Source: Streptomyces roseolus
Lineage (GTDB): Bacteria; Actinomycetota; Actinomycetes; Streptomycetales; Streptomycetaceae
DNA: 64,000 nucleotides
Direction: 5' to 3'
Assembly: GCF_014649855.1 (NCBI RefSeq)
Contig: NZ_BMTV01000004.1
Location: 208,959 to 272,958 of the forward strand
The notes under the pieces were generated by a model. That model was not told the DNA's origin. It saw only the letters and a list, made by a program, of their open reading frames with translations, and made no database searches. A program made the position numbers and the translations under genes. Shown here in pieces: positions 10,518 through 20,646 of the stretch. The first letter of the stretch is position 1; the number at the start of each line of letters is the position of its first letter.

Positions 10518-11108
10518 TCAGAACTGGACGTCCGAGCAGGCGTAGAAGGCGTTCGCCGTGTCCGCGACGGTCCACACCGCGAGGATCAGGTGCTTGCCGG
10601 TCTTGCCCGCCGGGAGGGTCCCGGAGTGCGAGAGCGTCGACGGCGGCTGCTGGCTGTTGTAGGGGACGGTGAGGAACGGCTGGGGGTCGAGCTGGGCCCG
10701 GGTGAGCTTGCTGCTCGGGTTCCAGCCGTTCTTGGTGATGTAGTAGCGGAAGTCCGTGGTGCGGTGGCGGGCGGTGAACTGCCAGCGGAAGGTGTAGCTC
10801 TGGCCCGCCGTGACCTTGGTCGCCGGCCAGGTGCCGCCGCGCGGGTCGTCCAGCTGGGCGAACTGGGAGTTGCCGCCGGCGCAGATGGTGCCGTCGGCGG
10901 GCCCGGCGGCCGGGAAGCCCTTGAGGCCCTCGACCGACTGCGGCTCCCACTGGATGTTGCCGCAGTTGGTCACCGTGCCGTTGGCACAGAGCTTCTGGCG
11001 GCTGATCGGGGAGTCGGTGTAACCGTGACTGTTCGCGGTGCTGGTCGCGAAGAGCGAGGCGGCCGTGACGCCGAGCGCCACGGCGGCGAGCCCTGTCTTT
11101 TTGCGCAT
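10518..11108 (-). CDS. AA10 lytic polysaccharide monooxygenase
   Basis: Secreted copper enzyme of 196 residues that oxidatively cleaves crystalline chitin or cellulose. After signal peptide removal at ...TANS the mature protein would start with His (HGYTDSPISRQ), the first ligand of the copper histidine brace; the second His is in FTARHRTTDFRY. The fold is single-domain, with no added carbohydrate module. GGAGCGACAGC precedes the ATG. A DasR-like operator lies 120 bases upstream, which points to chitin-linked expression together with the GH18 enzyme. Substrate class (chitin rather than cellulose) is inferred from that operator. Confidence 0.95.
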   Translation of the reverse strand: MRKKTGLAAVALGVTAASLFATSTANSHGYTDSPISRQKLCANGTVTNCGNIQWEPQSVEGLKGFPAAGPADGTICAGGNSQFAQLDDPRGGTWPATKVTAGQSYTFRWQFTARHRTTDFRYYITKNGWNPSSKLTRAQLDPQPFLTVPYNSQQPPSTLSHSGTLPAGKTGKHLILAVWTVADTANAFYACSDVQF

Positions 11109-11228
11109 GCTGTCGCTCCAGGGAGAACGTGGGGGAGTTCTGGATGCCCGTGGGCCGTGGTGCACGCGTGCGGGTGTTGCTGGTGATGCGGGTCGTGCGG
11201 GTGGTGCGAGTTGTTCCGAGGGAACGAT

Positions 11229-11244
11229 TTAGGTCTAGACCAAG
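11229..11244 (-). promoter_or_regulatory. DasR-type operator (dre) for the LPMO gene
   Basis: TTAGGTCTAGACCAAG contains the perfect palindrome GGTCTAGACC, the core of the DasR responsive element. It lies about 120 bases before the LPMO start codon. Confidence 0.85.
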
Positions 11245-11286
11245 TACCAAGGTAGGGACGGAAGTTGAACATGTCCATACCAACGG

Positions 11287-11318
11287 CGAGGGCGGCAGGG
11301 AAGACCCGACCGCCCTCG
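11287..11318 (-). terminator. Terminator of the SPFH gene
   Basis: CGAGGGCGG (11287-11295) pairs with CCGCCCTCG (11310-11318), just downstream of the leftward SPFH gene. Confidence 0.6.
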
Positions 11319-11340
11319 CGACACCGACCGGAACCGGCCC

Positions 11341-13917
11341 TCAGGCCCCCTCCCCCGCGCCGCCGCGGCCCGTGTAGAACGCCACCGTCAGGTCCTTCAC
11401 CAGCGACTTGCGCTCGTAGTCGTCCAGCTCGACCAGACCACGACTGGTCAGCCGGTGGACCACGTCGTCCACCGCGTCCACCACCGACGTCAGGACGCTG
11501 TCCCGGTGCTTCGCGTCGATCGCCGCGATCCGGCGGCGGCGCATCGCCTGCGCGACCTCGGGGGCGTACTCGATCCTGGTCGGCTGCGCCGAGAAGACGT
11601 CCAGGCCGACCGGGGCGCAGTCCGCCGACAGCATCCGGGTCAGCGCCTCGCCGACCGCCTCCGCGTCCCGGAGCGTCGGCGCGTCCTCGTGGAACGCGTC
11701 GGCCGGAAGCTGCGACAGCACCCGGGCCATCGCCGCCTCCACCTGCTCGCGCAGGTAGTCCTCGTGGTCGTCGACCCCGAGCGCCGCCCGGACCGTGTCC
11801 CGGACCCGCCACACCACGAGGACCGTCACGTCCAGCGCGGTGCCCTTCGCGTCCACCGCCGGAAGCGGCTCGCTGCGCCAGTGGCGCAGCCGGACGTCCA
11901 CCCGGCGGCGCAGCAGCATCGGGCTCACCCAGACCAGTCCGGTACGGCGGACGGTGCCGCGGTACTCGCCGAACAGCGTCAGCACCCAGGCGTACCCGAC
12001 CCGGCCCCGGCCGAGCCCGCCCACCGCGAACAGCAGCACCAGGACGCCGAGGGCGAGCAGCGCCCACTGGGCGAGGCGGATGCCGTGGTAGGGGCGCGGG
12101 GGCAGGCCCAGCATGCGCGCGACCTCGGCGGGCACGGCGCCCGCCCACCACACGACCGCCGCGCACCCCGCGAGCGCGAGCAGCCCGCCGGCGATGCCGG
12201 CCCAGCCCGGCAGCACCGCCGCCGACCGCTCCACCAGCGCCGGATCGGCCGTCGGCGCGGGCCGGGCGGGGCCGGGGCGGGCGTGCTTGGTCGCGGGCCT
12301 CGGGACGGCGGTCCTCTTCGCGTTCCGCGAGGTGGGCGGTGCCATGGCGACGGTGTCGGGACCGCCGTCGTCGTCGACGGCGGAGGTGGCGCCGGTGGCG
12401 GTGCCGGTGCCGTCGCGGAAGAGCAGGTGGACCGGGATCGAGCCGGTCGTCTCCGCCCCGATGAGGTTCTTCCGCCGCGGCAGCCGCCCCACCCCCGCGA
12501 CCGGCACCGCGACCGACGCGACCCGCATCCCGGTGATCCGCCCGAAGTCGAGCAGCTCCCGCTCCTCCTTGAACACGCCGACCCCCGGGCTCCCCGGCAG
12601 GTCGGAGCTGCCGGGGAGCCCGGCCGCGCCGAGCCCCTCACCGATCCGGCCCCGCCCCGCCACGGAGCCGGCCCCCGCCGGGGGCCCCGGGCGCGCCGCG
12701 GCCGGCACGGGCCCCGCGTCCGAAGGCGCCGGGACGGCCGGCGCCGCGTGCGGGGCGACCGGCGCACGGCCGCCGGGTGCCGGGGCCTCCGCGCGGTCCG
12801 GGCCCGCCGGGGCCGGACCCGCGTGCGGGTCGGCCGGGGTGCGGACACCCTGCGTCGGGCCGGGCCCGGCCTGGGTCTCCGTCCGGGCCGGGCCCGCCGG
12901 GGCACCGGCGGCACTCGACGCGGACGACGACGCGTCGGCCGGTGCCGGGGGCGAGGTCGCGCCCGGCGGGGACGCCGCCCCGGCGCGGGCCCCGGCCGGG
13001 GCCGTCGTGACCCGTGCCGCCGCCGCGGCGGCGGCCGCGCGGGCGGGCACCGAGCCCGGCCCGGCCGGGACCTCCGCGCGGACCGGAGCCGACCCGGGTC
13101 CCCCCACCACGGCGGGCGGGGCGGGCGGCGCCGCGTGCGGGTCGGCCGGAGTCCGGACGCCCTCCGGCGAGCCCGGATCGGCCTGGGTCTCCGTCCGGGC
13201 CGGGGCTGCCGGGGCGACGGTCGCGGTCGGGGCGTCGATGGGTGCCGGGGGCGGGGTCTGGCCCTGCGGGACGGGGGCCGTGCGCGGCACCGCGCCCGCC
13301 TCGCGGGCGGCGGCCGTCGGGCCCGCCGCGACGGGACGGCCCGTCCGGGCGGAGCCCGCCGGGGCGACGGCCGAGGCCGGGGCGGGGCCCGCGCCCGCAG
13401 GCGTCGGCGCGGCGTGCGGATCGGCCGGCGCGCGGACGTCCCGCGCCGGGCCCGGACCGGCCGGGGCCTGCGCGCGGGCCTCGCCCGGCGGGGTCCGGTC
13501 CTGCGGGGTCCGGTCCTGCGGGGCGGCGGCCGTGCGTGACGCGGGCGACGATGCCGCTCCGGACCCGCCGGGGGTGCGCACGGCGGGCGTCGGCGCCCGC
13601 CCGGTGGAGGACTCCGCCCGGGCCGGGGCGGCGGGCGGCGGCCCGGCCTCGGTCCCCGGCCGGGCCGCGTCCGCCCGGGCGGCGGGCGGGGAGGGTGCCG
13701 GGCCCGGATCGGACGGGGGGAGGACGGTGGGTCCCGGGCCCGGCGGACCCGGGGAGGGCTCCGCGGCCGGCGGGGCGGCCGTCGGCCCCTCACCGGCGGG
13801 CGCGGGCTCCGCGGACGGGGAGCGGCGGGGGAGGGTGCCGTCGGTGAGGCGGCGCGCCGTGCGGGCGGCGTCGCGCGAGGCCGCCGCGCCGGAGTCGTTG
13901 GGGGGTGCTGCCGTCAT
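11341..13917 (-). CDS. SPFH/band-7 membrane protein with long disordered N-terminus
   Basis: A protein of 858 residues. About the first 460 residues are Pro/Ala/Gly/Arg-rich and presumably disordered, with repeated segments built around VRTPADPHA. A short folded piece follows (LDFGRITGMRVASVAVPVAG). Two membrane segments lie at about 569-595 and 608-635, then an SPFH domain (about 640-800) starting RVGYAWVLTLFGEYRGTVRRTGLVWVSP. The C-terminal helix has the flotillin-like RRRRIAAIDAKHRDSV. SPFH proteins organise membrane microdomains; a partner is not evident here. GAGGTGG lies before the ATG at 13917. The shape, a very large tail facing the cytoplasm by simple topology, is unusual for the family. 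Confidence 0.88.
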   Translation of the reverse strand: MTAAPPNDSGAAASRDAARTARRLTDGTLPRRSPSAEPAPAGEGPTAAPPAAEPSPGPPGPGPTVLPPSDPGPAPSPPAARADAARPGTEAGPPPAAPARAESSTGRAPTPAVRTPGGSGAASSPASRTAAAPQDRTPQDRTPPGEARAQAPAGPGPARDVRAPADPHAAPTPAGAGPAPASAVAPAGSARTGRPVAAGPTAAAREAGAVPRTAPVPQGQTPPPAPIDAPTATVAPAAPARTETQADPGSPEGVRTPADPHAAPPAPPAVVGGPGSAPVRAEVPAGPGSVPARAAAAAAAARVTTAPAGARAGAASPPGATSPPAPADASSSASSAAGAPAGPARTETQAGPGPTQGVRTPADPHAGPAPAGPDRAEAPAPGGRAPVAPHAAPAVPAPSDAGPVPAAARPGPPAGAGSVAGRGRIGEGLGAAGLPGSSDLPGSPGVGVFKEERELLDFGRITGMRVASVAVPVAGVGRLPRRKNLIGAETTGSIPVHLLFRDGTGTATGATSAVDDDGGPDTVAMAPPTSRNAKRTAVPRPATKHARPGPARPAPTADPALVERSAAVLPGWAGIAGGLLALAGCAAVVWWAGAVPAEVARMLGLPPRPYHGIRLAQWALLALGVLVLLFAVGGLGRGRVGYAWVLTLFGEYRGTVRRTGLVWVSPMLLRRRVDVRLRHWRSEPLPAVDAKGTALDVTVLVVWRVRDTVRAALGVDDHEDYLREQVEAAMARVLSQLPADAFHEDAPTLRDAEAVGEALTRMLSADCAPVGLDVFSAQPTRIEYAPEVAQAMRRRRIAAIDAKHRDSVLTSVVDAVDDVVHRLTSRGLVELDDYERKSLVKDLTVAFYTGRGGAGEGA

Positions 13918-13943
13918 TCGGGGTCCACCTCATGCTCTCGGGG

Positions 13944-15302
13944 TCATCGGAACAAACGCCGCCAGGTCTCCGGGCCCGGGTAGCCGTCGGCCGCTGCGCC
14001 GCGCCAGCCCTGTGCCCGCTGGAACGCCTCGACGTTGCGGCGGTCCGCCTCCGTCCAGCGCGGACCGGGTCCCGACACGTAGTGCTTGCCGAAGCCCCGC
14101 TTCACCAGTTGTTTGCCCAGCTTCTCCACATATGCGTTGGATTGGCCCGGACGGAAGGAGCCACGCCCGGGGAACCCGTTCGCATCTGTGCTCGGGCCGC
14201 TCGAACCACTCGAACCGCCGATGTCCCTGCCCTGGCCCGAGACGAGGAGCGCCCACGTGTGCGGGCCGGGCAGGCCGTCCGCCTCCTTGCCCCTCCAGCC
14301 CTGCGCGCGCTGGAACGCCTGGGTCGCCCGGCGGTCGACGTCGCTCCACCTCGGGCCCGCGCCGGTCGCGTAGTAGCGCTTGGCGCCGCGCTGGATCAGC
14401 ATCTGCCCCAGCTTCGTGACGTGCGCGTTGTTCGCGCCGGGTCCGAACTTCGAGCCGCCCGGGTACGCCGCCGTGCCCGTCGGCGGGGTCGTCGCTCCGC
14501 CGCCCGCGCCGGTGTCGCCGCCGGCCAGGCCCTTGTAGCGGTACGCCACGTACCGCGAGGAGTTCTCCCAGTACGCCATCGGCGTGGCCTGCTTCCGCGT
14601 GCGCGGCTTGGTCTGCTCGTACGCGACGTACGAGGTGTGGGTGTAGTCCGTCCAGCCGCCGAAGATCGTCACGTGCGAGCCGCGGGTCGGATCGGCCGGA
14701 TTGTGGAAGAGCAGGATGTCGCCGGGCTGGAGCTCGGTCCGGTCGATGCGGTCGGCGAAGCGGTCGAGGCTGCCGGTCCACTCGTTGCTGCGCAGGTTCC
14801 AGGCCATGGAGATGTAGCCGGAGCAGTCCTGGCGGTACCCGTCCGACCAGTACTTCTCCATCGAGTACGGCACCTGGGCCGCGACCCACTTCTTGGCCCG
14901 GTTGATGATCTCCGTGCGGGTCGTCTTCCGCAGCGTCTCCGTCGCGATCTGACTGGTCGTCGGAACGGCGCCGGGCGTCGGCCCGCCGTCGGCCTGCGCG
15001 CCCGGCGGGCCGTGCAGCGGGGCGGGGCCGCCCTGCGGGGTGTCGCCGCCCCGCGCGGCGTCCGCCGCGTCGGCCGGGGCCACGGGAGCGAGGGCGGTGG
15101 CGATGCCGCCCGCCCCGCCTCCGCCCAGCACCGCGCCCGCCGCCGTCACCAGGACCAGGGCCCGGCGGGTGCCGTGGGCCGCCGGGTGGCCGCCCGCGCG
15201 GACCGGCAGTCCCAGGGCGAGGTCGCGGCGGCGGCGGGCACAGCCCGGGCAGCCGCAGTCGGGCGCGGGTTCGAATTCCTCGAAGACCGGCACGCTGCTC
15301 AT
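13944..15302 (-). CDS. Secreted Cys-peptidase (NlpC/P60-like) with two peptidoglycan-binding repeats
   Basis: Cell-wall enzyme of 452 residues. The N-terminus has a Cys cluster (CGCPGCARRRR) before a hydrophobic export segment (about 45-75). The catalytic region (about 125-260) has Cys in RQDCSGYISMAW and His in GSHVTIFGG, a Cys-His pair as in NlpC/P60-like amidases or endopeptidases. Two copies of a 65-residue peptidoglycan-binding repeat follow (FGPGANNAHVTKLGQ... and FRPGQSNAYVEKLGK...), each ending AFQRAQGWRG..ADG.PGP.TW. GGAGGGG precedes the ATG. Peptidoglycan cleavage or remodelling is inferred. Confidence 0.88.
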   Translation of the reverse strand: MSSVPVFEEFEPAPDCGCPGCARRRRDLALGLPVRAGGHPAAHGTRRALVLVTAAGAVLGGGGAGGIATALAPVAPADAADAARGGDTPQGGPAPLHGPPGAQADGGPTPGAVPTTSQIATETLRKTTRTEIINRAKKWVAAQVPYSMEKYWSDGYRQDCSGYISMAWNLRSNEWTGSLDRFADRIDRTELQPGDILLFHNPADPTRGSHVTIFGGWTDYTHTSYVAYEQTKPRTRKQATPMAYWENSSRYVAYRYKGLAGGDTGAGGGATTPPTGTAAYPGGSKFGPGANNAHVTKLGQMLIQRGAKRYYATGAGPRWSDVDRRATQAFQRAQGWRGKEADGLPGPHTWALLVSGQGRDIGGSSGSSGPSTDANGFPGRGSFRPGQSNAYVEKLGKQLVKRGFGKHYVSGPGPRWTEADRRNVEAFQRAQGWRGAAADGYPGPETWRRLFR

Positions 15303-15497
15303 GTGATCCCCTCCACACTTGTCAAGATCCCTTTAAGCCTCGTTTCGGGCGTCAGTTTCTCAACTGTCTGGACAAAACGCATTTTGACGGATCAAAGGCC
15401 CAATACGACCATCCGACAGGCCGGAGGGCGGGACGGAAGGGACGGATGTTGGTCGGGAGCACCCCTGGAGGTCGGGTAGAGTTATCTCTGTCAGCAG

Positions 15498-15571
15498 GCG
15501 CCGCTAGCTCAGTTGGTTAGAGCAGCTGACTCTTAATCAGCGGGTCCGGGGTTCGAGTCCCTGGCGGCGCA
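15498..15571 (+). tRNA. tRNA-Lys (anticodon CTT), copy 2
   Basis: Identical over all 74 bases to the copy at 7969-8042, and the preceding bases TCTCTGTCAGCAG are also shared. It is transcribed rightward while the flanking protein genes run leftward. A hairpin follows at once. Confidence 0.97.
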
Positions 15572-15579
15572 CCGACAGG

Positions 15580-15612
15580 GAAGGCCCCTCGCGAGAGCGA
15601 GGGGCCTTCTTG
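15580..15612 (+). terminator. Terminator after tRNA-Lys copy 2
   Basis: AAGGCCCCTCGC and GCGAGGGGCCTTCTT form a perfect stem around GAGA, with a T run. It is close in sequence to the hairpin after copy 1. Confidence 0.8.
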
Positions 15613-15626
15613 TTCACCGTGGTCGA

Positions 15627-16595
15627 CTACCGTGCGTTTCGGGCCAGTTCCAGGGCGTAGGAGTCGAACCACTCCCCCGCCCTCGGGCCTCCGCGGCACT
15701 CTCCGTCCGACTCTCCCGGCCGCTTGATCCAGAGATGGGCGCGGACCAGCGGGTCGCCCGTCCGCAGGGTCGGCGGCTCGCCGAGGGCGCGGCCCGGCGG
15801 GTTGCACCAGTTCTCCGCCGGGTCGCCCTCCGTGTAGGGGCCGTTTCCGTTCCGGCTGGTGTCGACGACGAAGGGCTTGCCGCCGACCAGGGCGGAGAGC
15901 TCGCGGCCGTACGCCACGCTCTCCTCGGTCGTGCGGAAGTTCGAGACGTTCACCGCGAAGCCGTCGGCGGCGGCGATGCCGGCCCGCCGGAGCGGTTCGG
16001 CCAGCTTCTCCGGTGCGGCCCAGCCGGGGTTGCCGGCGTCCAGGTGGACGGTGGTCCCGGACTGCCGCTGGAGGCGCTCGACGGCGGCCTCGAGCAGGGC
16101 GTACCGCTCGTCGTGGTGCTGGGCGGGGGTGCAGCCGTCGACGACGTGCATCACCGCGTCCGGCTCCAGGACCACGGTCGCCCGCCGCGGGCCGATGCCC
16201 CGGGCGACGGCGTCCACCCAGGCGAGGTACGCCTCGCCGTCGGGCGCGCCGCCTGCCGAGTGGAGGCCGCAGTCGCGGTGCGGGATGTCGTAGAGGACGA
16301 GCAGCGAGGCCCGGGCGGCCTTCGTCGCCGCCTCGGTGACCGCCCGGGCCTTCGCCTCCGGGCGGTCGGTGCCGATCCACTCCGCGACCGGGCGGGTCGC
16401 GATCCGGTCGAGCAGCGCGGCCTCGGCGGTGCGGCCCGCGGCGCGGTGCGCGGCGGCGGCCCGGGCGGCCTTCCCGTCGGGGTTCACCCAATAGGGCGCG
16501 TCCGCCGCCGGGGGCGGGGCGGGTGCGGCGGCCGCGGGTGCGCAGACCGTCGCGGCGAGGAGGGCGAGGGCGGCGGTGGCTCGGCGTGCGGGCAT
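15627..16595 (-). CDS. Secreted GH6 glycosidase (endoglucanase/cellobiohydrolase)
   Basis: Exported beta-1,4-glucan hydrolase of 322 residues. A signal peptide MPARRATAALALLAATVCAPAAAA leads into a GH6 catalytic domain: LLVLYDIPHRDC with the first catalytic Asp region, VVLEPDAVMHVV with the general acid Asp, HLDAGNPGW, and the C-terminal LWIKRPGESDGEC. No cellulose-binding module is attached. The ATG at 16595 was chosen because the signal peptide starts there; only weak GAGG lies upstream. The gene follows tRNA-Lys and faces it. GH6 is known for inverting hydrolysis of cellulose; activity on crystalline substrate without a binding module is uncertain. Confidence 0.93.
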   Translation of the reverse strand: MPARRATAALALLAATVCAPAAAAPAPPPAADAPYWVNPDGKAARAAAAHRAAGRTAEAALLDRIATRPVAEWIGTDRPEAKARAVTEAATKAARASLLVLYDIPHRDCGLHSAGGAPDGEAYLAWVDAVARGIGPRRATVVLEPDAVMHVVDGCTPAQHHDERYALLEAAVERLQRQSGTTVHLDAGNPGWAAPEKLAEPLRRAGIAAADGFAVNVSNFRTTEESVAYGRELSALVGGKPFVVDTSRNGNGPYTEGDPAENWCNPPGRALGEPPTLRTGDPLVRAHLWIKRPGESDGECRGGPRAGEWFDSYALELARNAR

Positions 16596-16806
16596 GCGGG
16601 CCTCGGGGCGCGTTCGGGGTGACGGAGGGTGCCCATCGTGGCACGGCGTCGCGCCGTCCCCCGCGAGGCGGGGCCCTTCCGGCCCCGTGAAACCCGCGCC
16701 CGCCGCGGTGGCGTCCCCGCCGCGTCCCGTGGGGGCGGGCGTCCCGCCGGGGTCTCCCCTGGACGAAGGCCCGGAGGAGGAACGCGGGCCCACGGCGGAA
16801 CGGCGG

Positions 16807-17454
16807 TCACCCGGCGGAGGTCAGGTAGGCGGAGACCACGACGTTGGCGGTGTAGGTGCCGGTGGCGTGGTCGAAGGTGCCGCCGCAGGTGATGAGGCGG
16901 AGTTCGGCGCGGGCGGCGTCGCGCGGGCCGTAGACCTTCGCGGGGTCGAAGGCGTCGCGGGGGACGACGGAGACGTCGTCGATGGTGAAGACCGCGACCG
17001 ATCCGTCCGTTCGGGTGACGCGGACGGTCTCGCCGGGCCGGGTGGCGCTGAGGTCGTAGAAGACGGCGGGGCGCGTGTCGGTGTCGACGTGGCCGACGAG
17101 GAGCGCGGGGCCCGCCGCGCCGGGCGTGGCGCCGGGCTCGTACCAGCCGACGGCGTGCGGCAGCTCGTACGGCGGCGGGTCGACCGCCCCGGTGGCGTCG
17201 AGGCCTCGGGGGACGACGGGCGCGTCGATGCCGAGGGCGGGGAGCTCGACCCGACGGGGCGCGGCGTCGCCCGGTATCGGCGGGCGGGACGGCGGCAGGT
17301 CCACGCCCGGGGGGCGGCCGACCGCCGCGATGTCGCCGTGCGTCGGGGCCGAGCTGCCGCCGGGGCCCCGGGCCGTGTCGTGGCCCCAGAGCCAGAGCCC
17401 GAGGAGCAGGACCGCCCAGGCCACGCCGGTGACCGGGCGGCTCGACGCGGCCAC
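16807..17454 (-). CDS. Class F sortase
   Basis: Membrane-anchored transpeptidase of 215 residues. One N-terminal membrane segment (VAWAVLLLGLWLWG) leads to a sortase domain with His in LLVGHVDTDTRP and the catalytic Cys in LRLITCGGTFDHATGTY, the motif seen in actinobacterial class F enzymes. The GTG start lies two bases after the stop of the upstream surface-protein gene, so the two form an operon. No classical LPxTG signal is present in that partner, so its substrate is not established. Confidence 0.9.
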   Translation of the reverse strand: MAASSRPVTGVAWAVLLLGLWLWGHDTARGPGGSSAPTHGDIAAVGRPPGVDLPPSRPPIPGDAAPRRVELPALGIDAPVVPRGLDATGAVDPPPYELPHAVGWYEPGATPGAAGPALLVGHVDTDTRPAVFYDLSATRPGETVRVTRTDGSVAVFTIDDVSVVPRDAFDPAKVYGPRDAARAELRLITCGGTFDHATGTYTANVVVSAYLTSAG

Positions 17455-17456
17455 GC

Positions 17457-18038
17457 CTATTCCGTACGCCGGCGGCGGGAGCTCCGGACGGCGACCGCGA
17501 CGGCGGCCACGGCGGCCATGCCGAGGCCGATCAGGGTGTACGGGGTGCCGAGGCCGGCCTCGCCGGCCGTCTGGGCGACGCCGGGCGCGGCGGGGGCCGC
17601 GAAGGCCGCGGTGCCGCCGCCGCCCGCGCGGACCGGGGCGACCGGGACGACCGGGGTCGGGCGGTGGTCCGGCCGTTCCTGGTGGTGGCGGACGGTGAGG
17701 GTGCCGATGTCGCGGTGGTCGTGTCCGTCGCAGGTGACGGTGATCTTGTACGTGCCGTCCTGAAGGCCCGTGCGGACGGTGGCGCCGCCGAAGAGGGCGT
17801 GGGCGCCGCCGTCACCGCCGGTGAGCTCGGCGTCCGCGACGAACGCCGGGGACTTGGCGGCGCCGGTGGTGCCCTTGCACCCCTGGACGCGGACGTCGAC
17901 GTCGGCTCCGGGTGCGGCGGTGGACGGGGTCGCGGTGACCTGGACGCCGTCGTGGGCGAGGGCGGTGACGGCGCCGGGAGCGAGCACCAGAGCCAGTGCC
18001 GCCCCTGCGGCACGGAGAGCGAGGGGACCTGAACGCAT
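17457..18038 (-). CDS. Exported membrane-anchored surface protein, sortase neighbour
   Basis: Protein of 193 residues with a signal peptide (about 1-28, ending TALA), an extracellular domain with three Cys (QGCKG, TVTCDGHDH) that reads like an immunoglobulin-type beta fold, a Pro/His-rich hinge, and a C-terminal membrane segment (YTLIGLGMAAVAAVAVAV) ended by RSSRRRR. AGGAGG precedes the ATG. It is co-transcribed with the class F sortase. There is no clear sorting pentapeptide before the final membrane segment, so it may simply stay membrane-bound. No specific function is assigned. Confidence 0.75.
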   Translation of the reverse strand: MRSGPLALRAAGAALALVLAPGAVTALAHDGVQVTATPSTAAPGADVDVRVQGCKGTTGAAKSPAFVADAELTGGDGGAHALFGGATVRTGLQDGTYKITVTCDGHDHRDIGTLTVRHHQERPDHRPTPVVPVAPVRAGGGGTAAFAAPAAPGVAQTAGEAGLGTPYTLIGLGMAAVAAVAVAVRSSRRRRTE

Positions 18039-18112
18039 TGTGACCTCCTGGTACTGGCAGGGTCACCCGGTCCGGCGGGTTTCGCATCCGCAGGGGCGAC
18101 GCTCCGTGAGGA

Positions 18113-18892
18113 CTACACGCGGTCGACGAGGTCCGCGATCGACTTCACGACCTTGGAGGGGCGGAAGGGGAAGCGGTCGATCTCGGCCTGCGTCGTCAGT
18201 CCGGTGAGGACGAGGAAGGTCTGCATGCCCGCCTCCAGGCCCGCGAGGATGTCGGTGTCCATCCGGTCGCCGATCATGGCGCTGGACTCGGAGTGGGCGC
18301 CGATCGCGTTGAGCCCGGTGCGCATCATCAGCGGGTTGGGCTTGCCGGCGAAGTACGGCTGCTTGCCGGTGGCCTTGCTGATGAGGGCGGCGACGGAGCC
18401 GGTGGCGGGGAGCGGGCCCTCCAGGGAGGGGCCGGTCTCGTCGGGGTTGGTGCAGATGAAGCGGGCGCCGTCGTTGATGAGGCGGACGGCCTTGGTCATG
18501 GCCTCGAAGGAGTACGTGCGGGTCTCGCCGAGGACCACGTAGTCGGGTTCGTGGTCGGTGAGGACGTAGCCGATGTCGTGGAGGGCGGTGGTGAGGCCGG
18601 CCTCGCCGATGACGTACGCGGTGCCGCCGGGGCGCTGGTCGTCGAGGAACTCGGCGGTGGCGAGGGCCGAGGTCCAGATGTTCTCGACGGGGACCTCCAG
18701 GCCCATGCGCATCAGGCGGGCGTGGAGGTCGCGGGCGGTGTAGATCGAGTTGTTGGTGAGGACCAGGAACGGCTTCCCGGTCTCCCGCAGCTTCCTGATG
18801 AACGCGTCGGCGCCGGGGATCGGAACGCCCTCGTGGATGAGGACGCCGTCCATGTCGGTGAGCCAGGATTCGATCGGCTTGCGCTCTGCCAT
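18113..18892 (-). CDS. HAD-IIA family phosphatase (NagD-like)
   Basis: Cytoplasmic phosphohydrolase of 259 residues. Motif I is [12 protein letters not shown], motif [10 protein letters not shown], and motifs III/IV include [13 protein letters not shown] and [15 protein letters not shown]2-type cap lies between motifs II and III, as in NagD, AraL and phosphoglycolate phosphatases. It is the last gene after the exported phosphodiesterase on the same strand, 80 bases downstream, and may be co-transcribed. NagD acts on small sugar phosphates and nucleotides; the true substrate is unknown. Confidence 0.9.
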   Translation of the reverse strand: MAERKPIESWLTDMDGVLIHEGVPIPGADAFIRKLRETGKPFLVLTNNSIYTARDLHARLMRMGLEVPVENIWTSALATAEFLDDQRPGGTAYVIGEAGLTTALHDIGYVLTDHEPDYVVLGETRTYSFEAMTKAVRLINDGARFICTNPDETGPSLEGPLPATGSVAALISKATGKQPYFAGKPNPLMMRTGLNAIGAHSESSAMIGDRMDTDILAGLEAGMQTFLVLTGLTTQAEIDRFPFRPSKVVKSIADLVDRV

Positions 18893-18972
18893 GGGTGCGG
18901 GACTCCTGCCGTACAAGTCGTGCGTGTGCTGGGGGCGACGCGACTGCGCTGTGGCGACGCCCCCAGCGTAGG

Positions 18973-20514
<1,542 letters not shown>

Positions 20515-20556
20515 GTCGGTGTCCTCCACGAGAGGGGGAAAGGAGTGGATGCGCAC

Positions 20557-20588
20557 ACCAACGCCCCTTGTCGCACAGGGGCGTTGGT
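20557..20588 (-). terminator. Perfect 12-bp inverted repeat after the phosphonate operon
   Basis: ACCAACGCCCCT (20557-20568) and AGGGGCGTTGGT (20577-20588) are perfect complements with an 8-base loop. It follows the last gene of the leftward ABC operon and lies before the phosphodiesterase start codon, so it probably terminates the operon or reduces read-through. Confidence 0.75.
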
Positions 20589-20646
20589 CCGTACCCGTTA
20601 TCTTTCCGCTATCTGCGGAGGGGGTCGAGGGACGTGCGGTGAACTC

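Noticed and set aside
10019..10672. Possible gene on the + strand between kinase and LPMO
   Set aside because: Product is Arg/Gly/Pro low-complexity without a domain, and its end is antisense to the LPMO gene.
7969..15571. Integrated element bounded by the two tRNA-Lys genes
   Set aside because: No integrase, excisionase or truncated tRNA copy is present, and the genes between look like ordinary chromosomal genes.
20638..20644. Single GTTCACC heptamer as a PHO box for the phosphodiesterase gene
   Set aside because: Only one good heptamer is present; the neighbouring 11-base unit matches poorly, and it lies at the end of the binding-protein gene.
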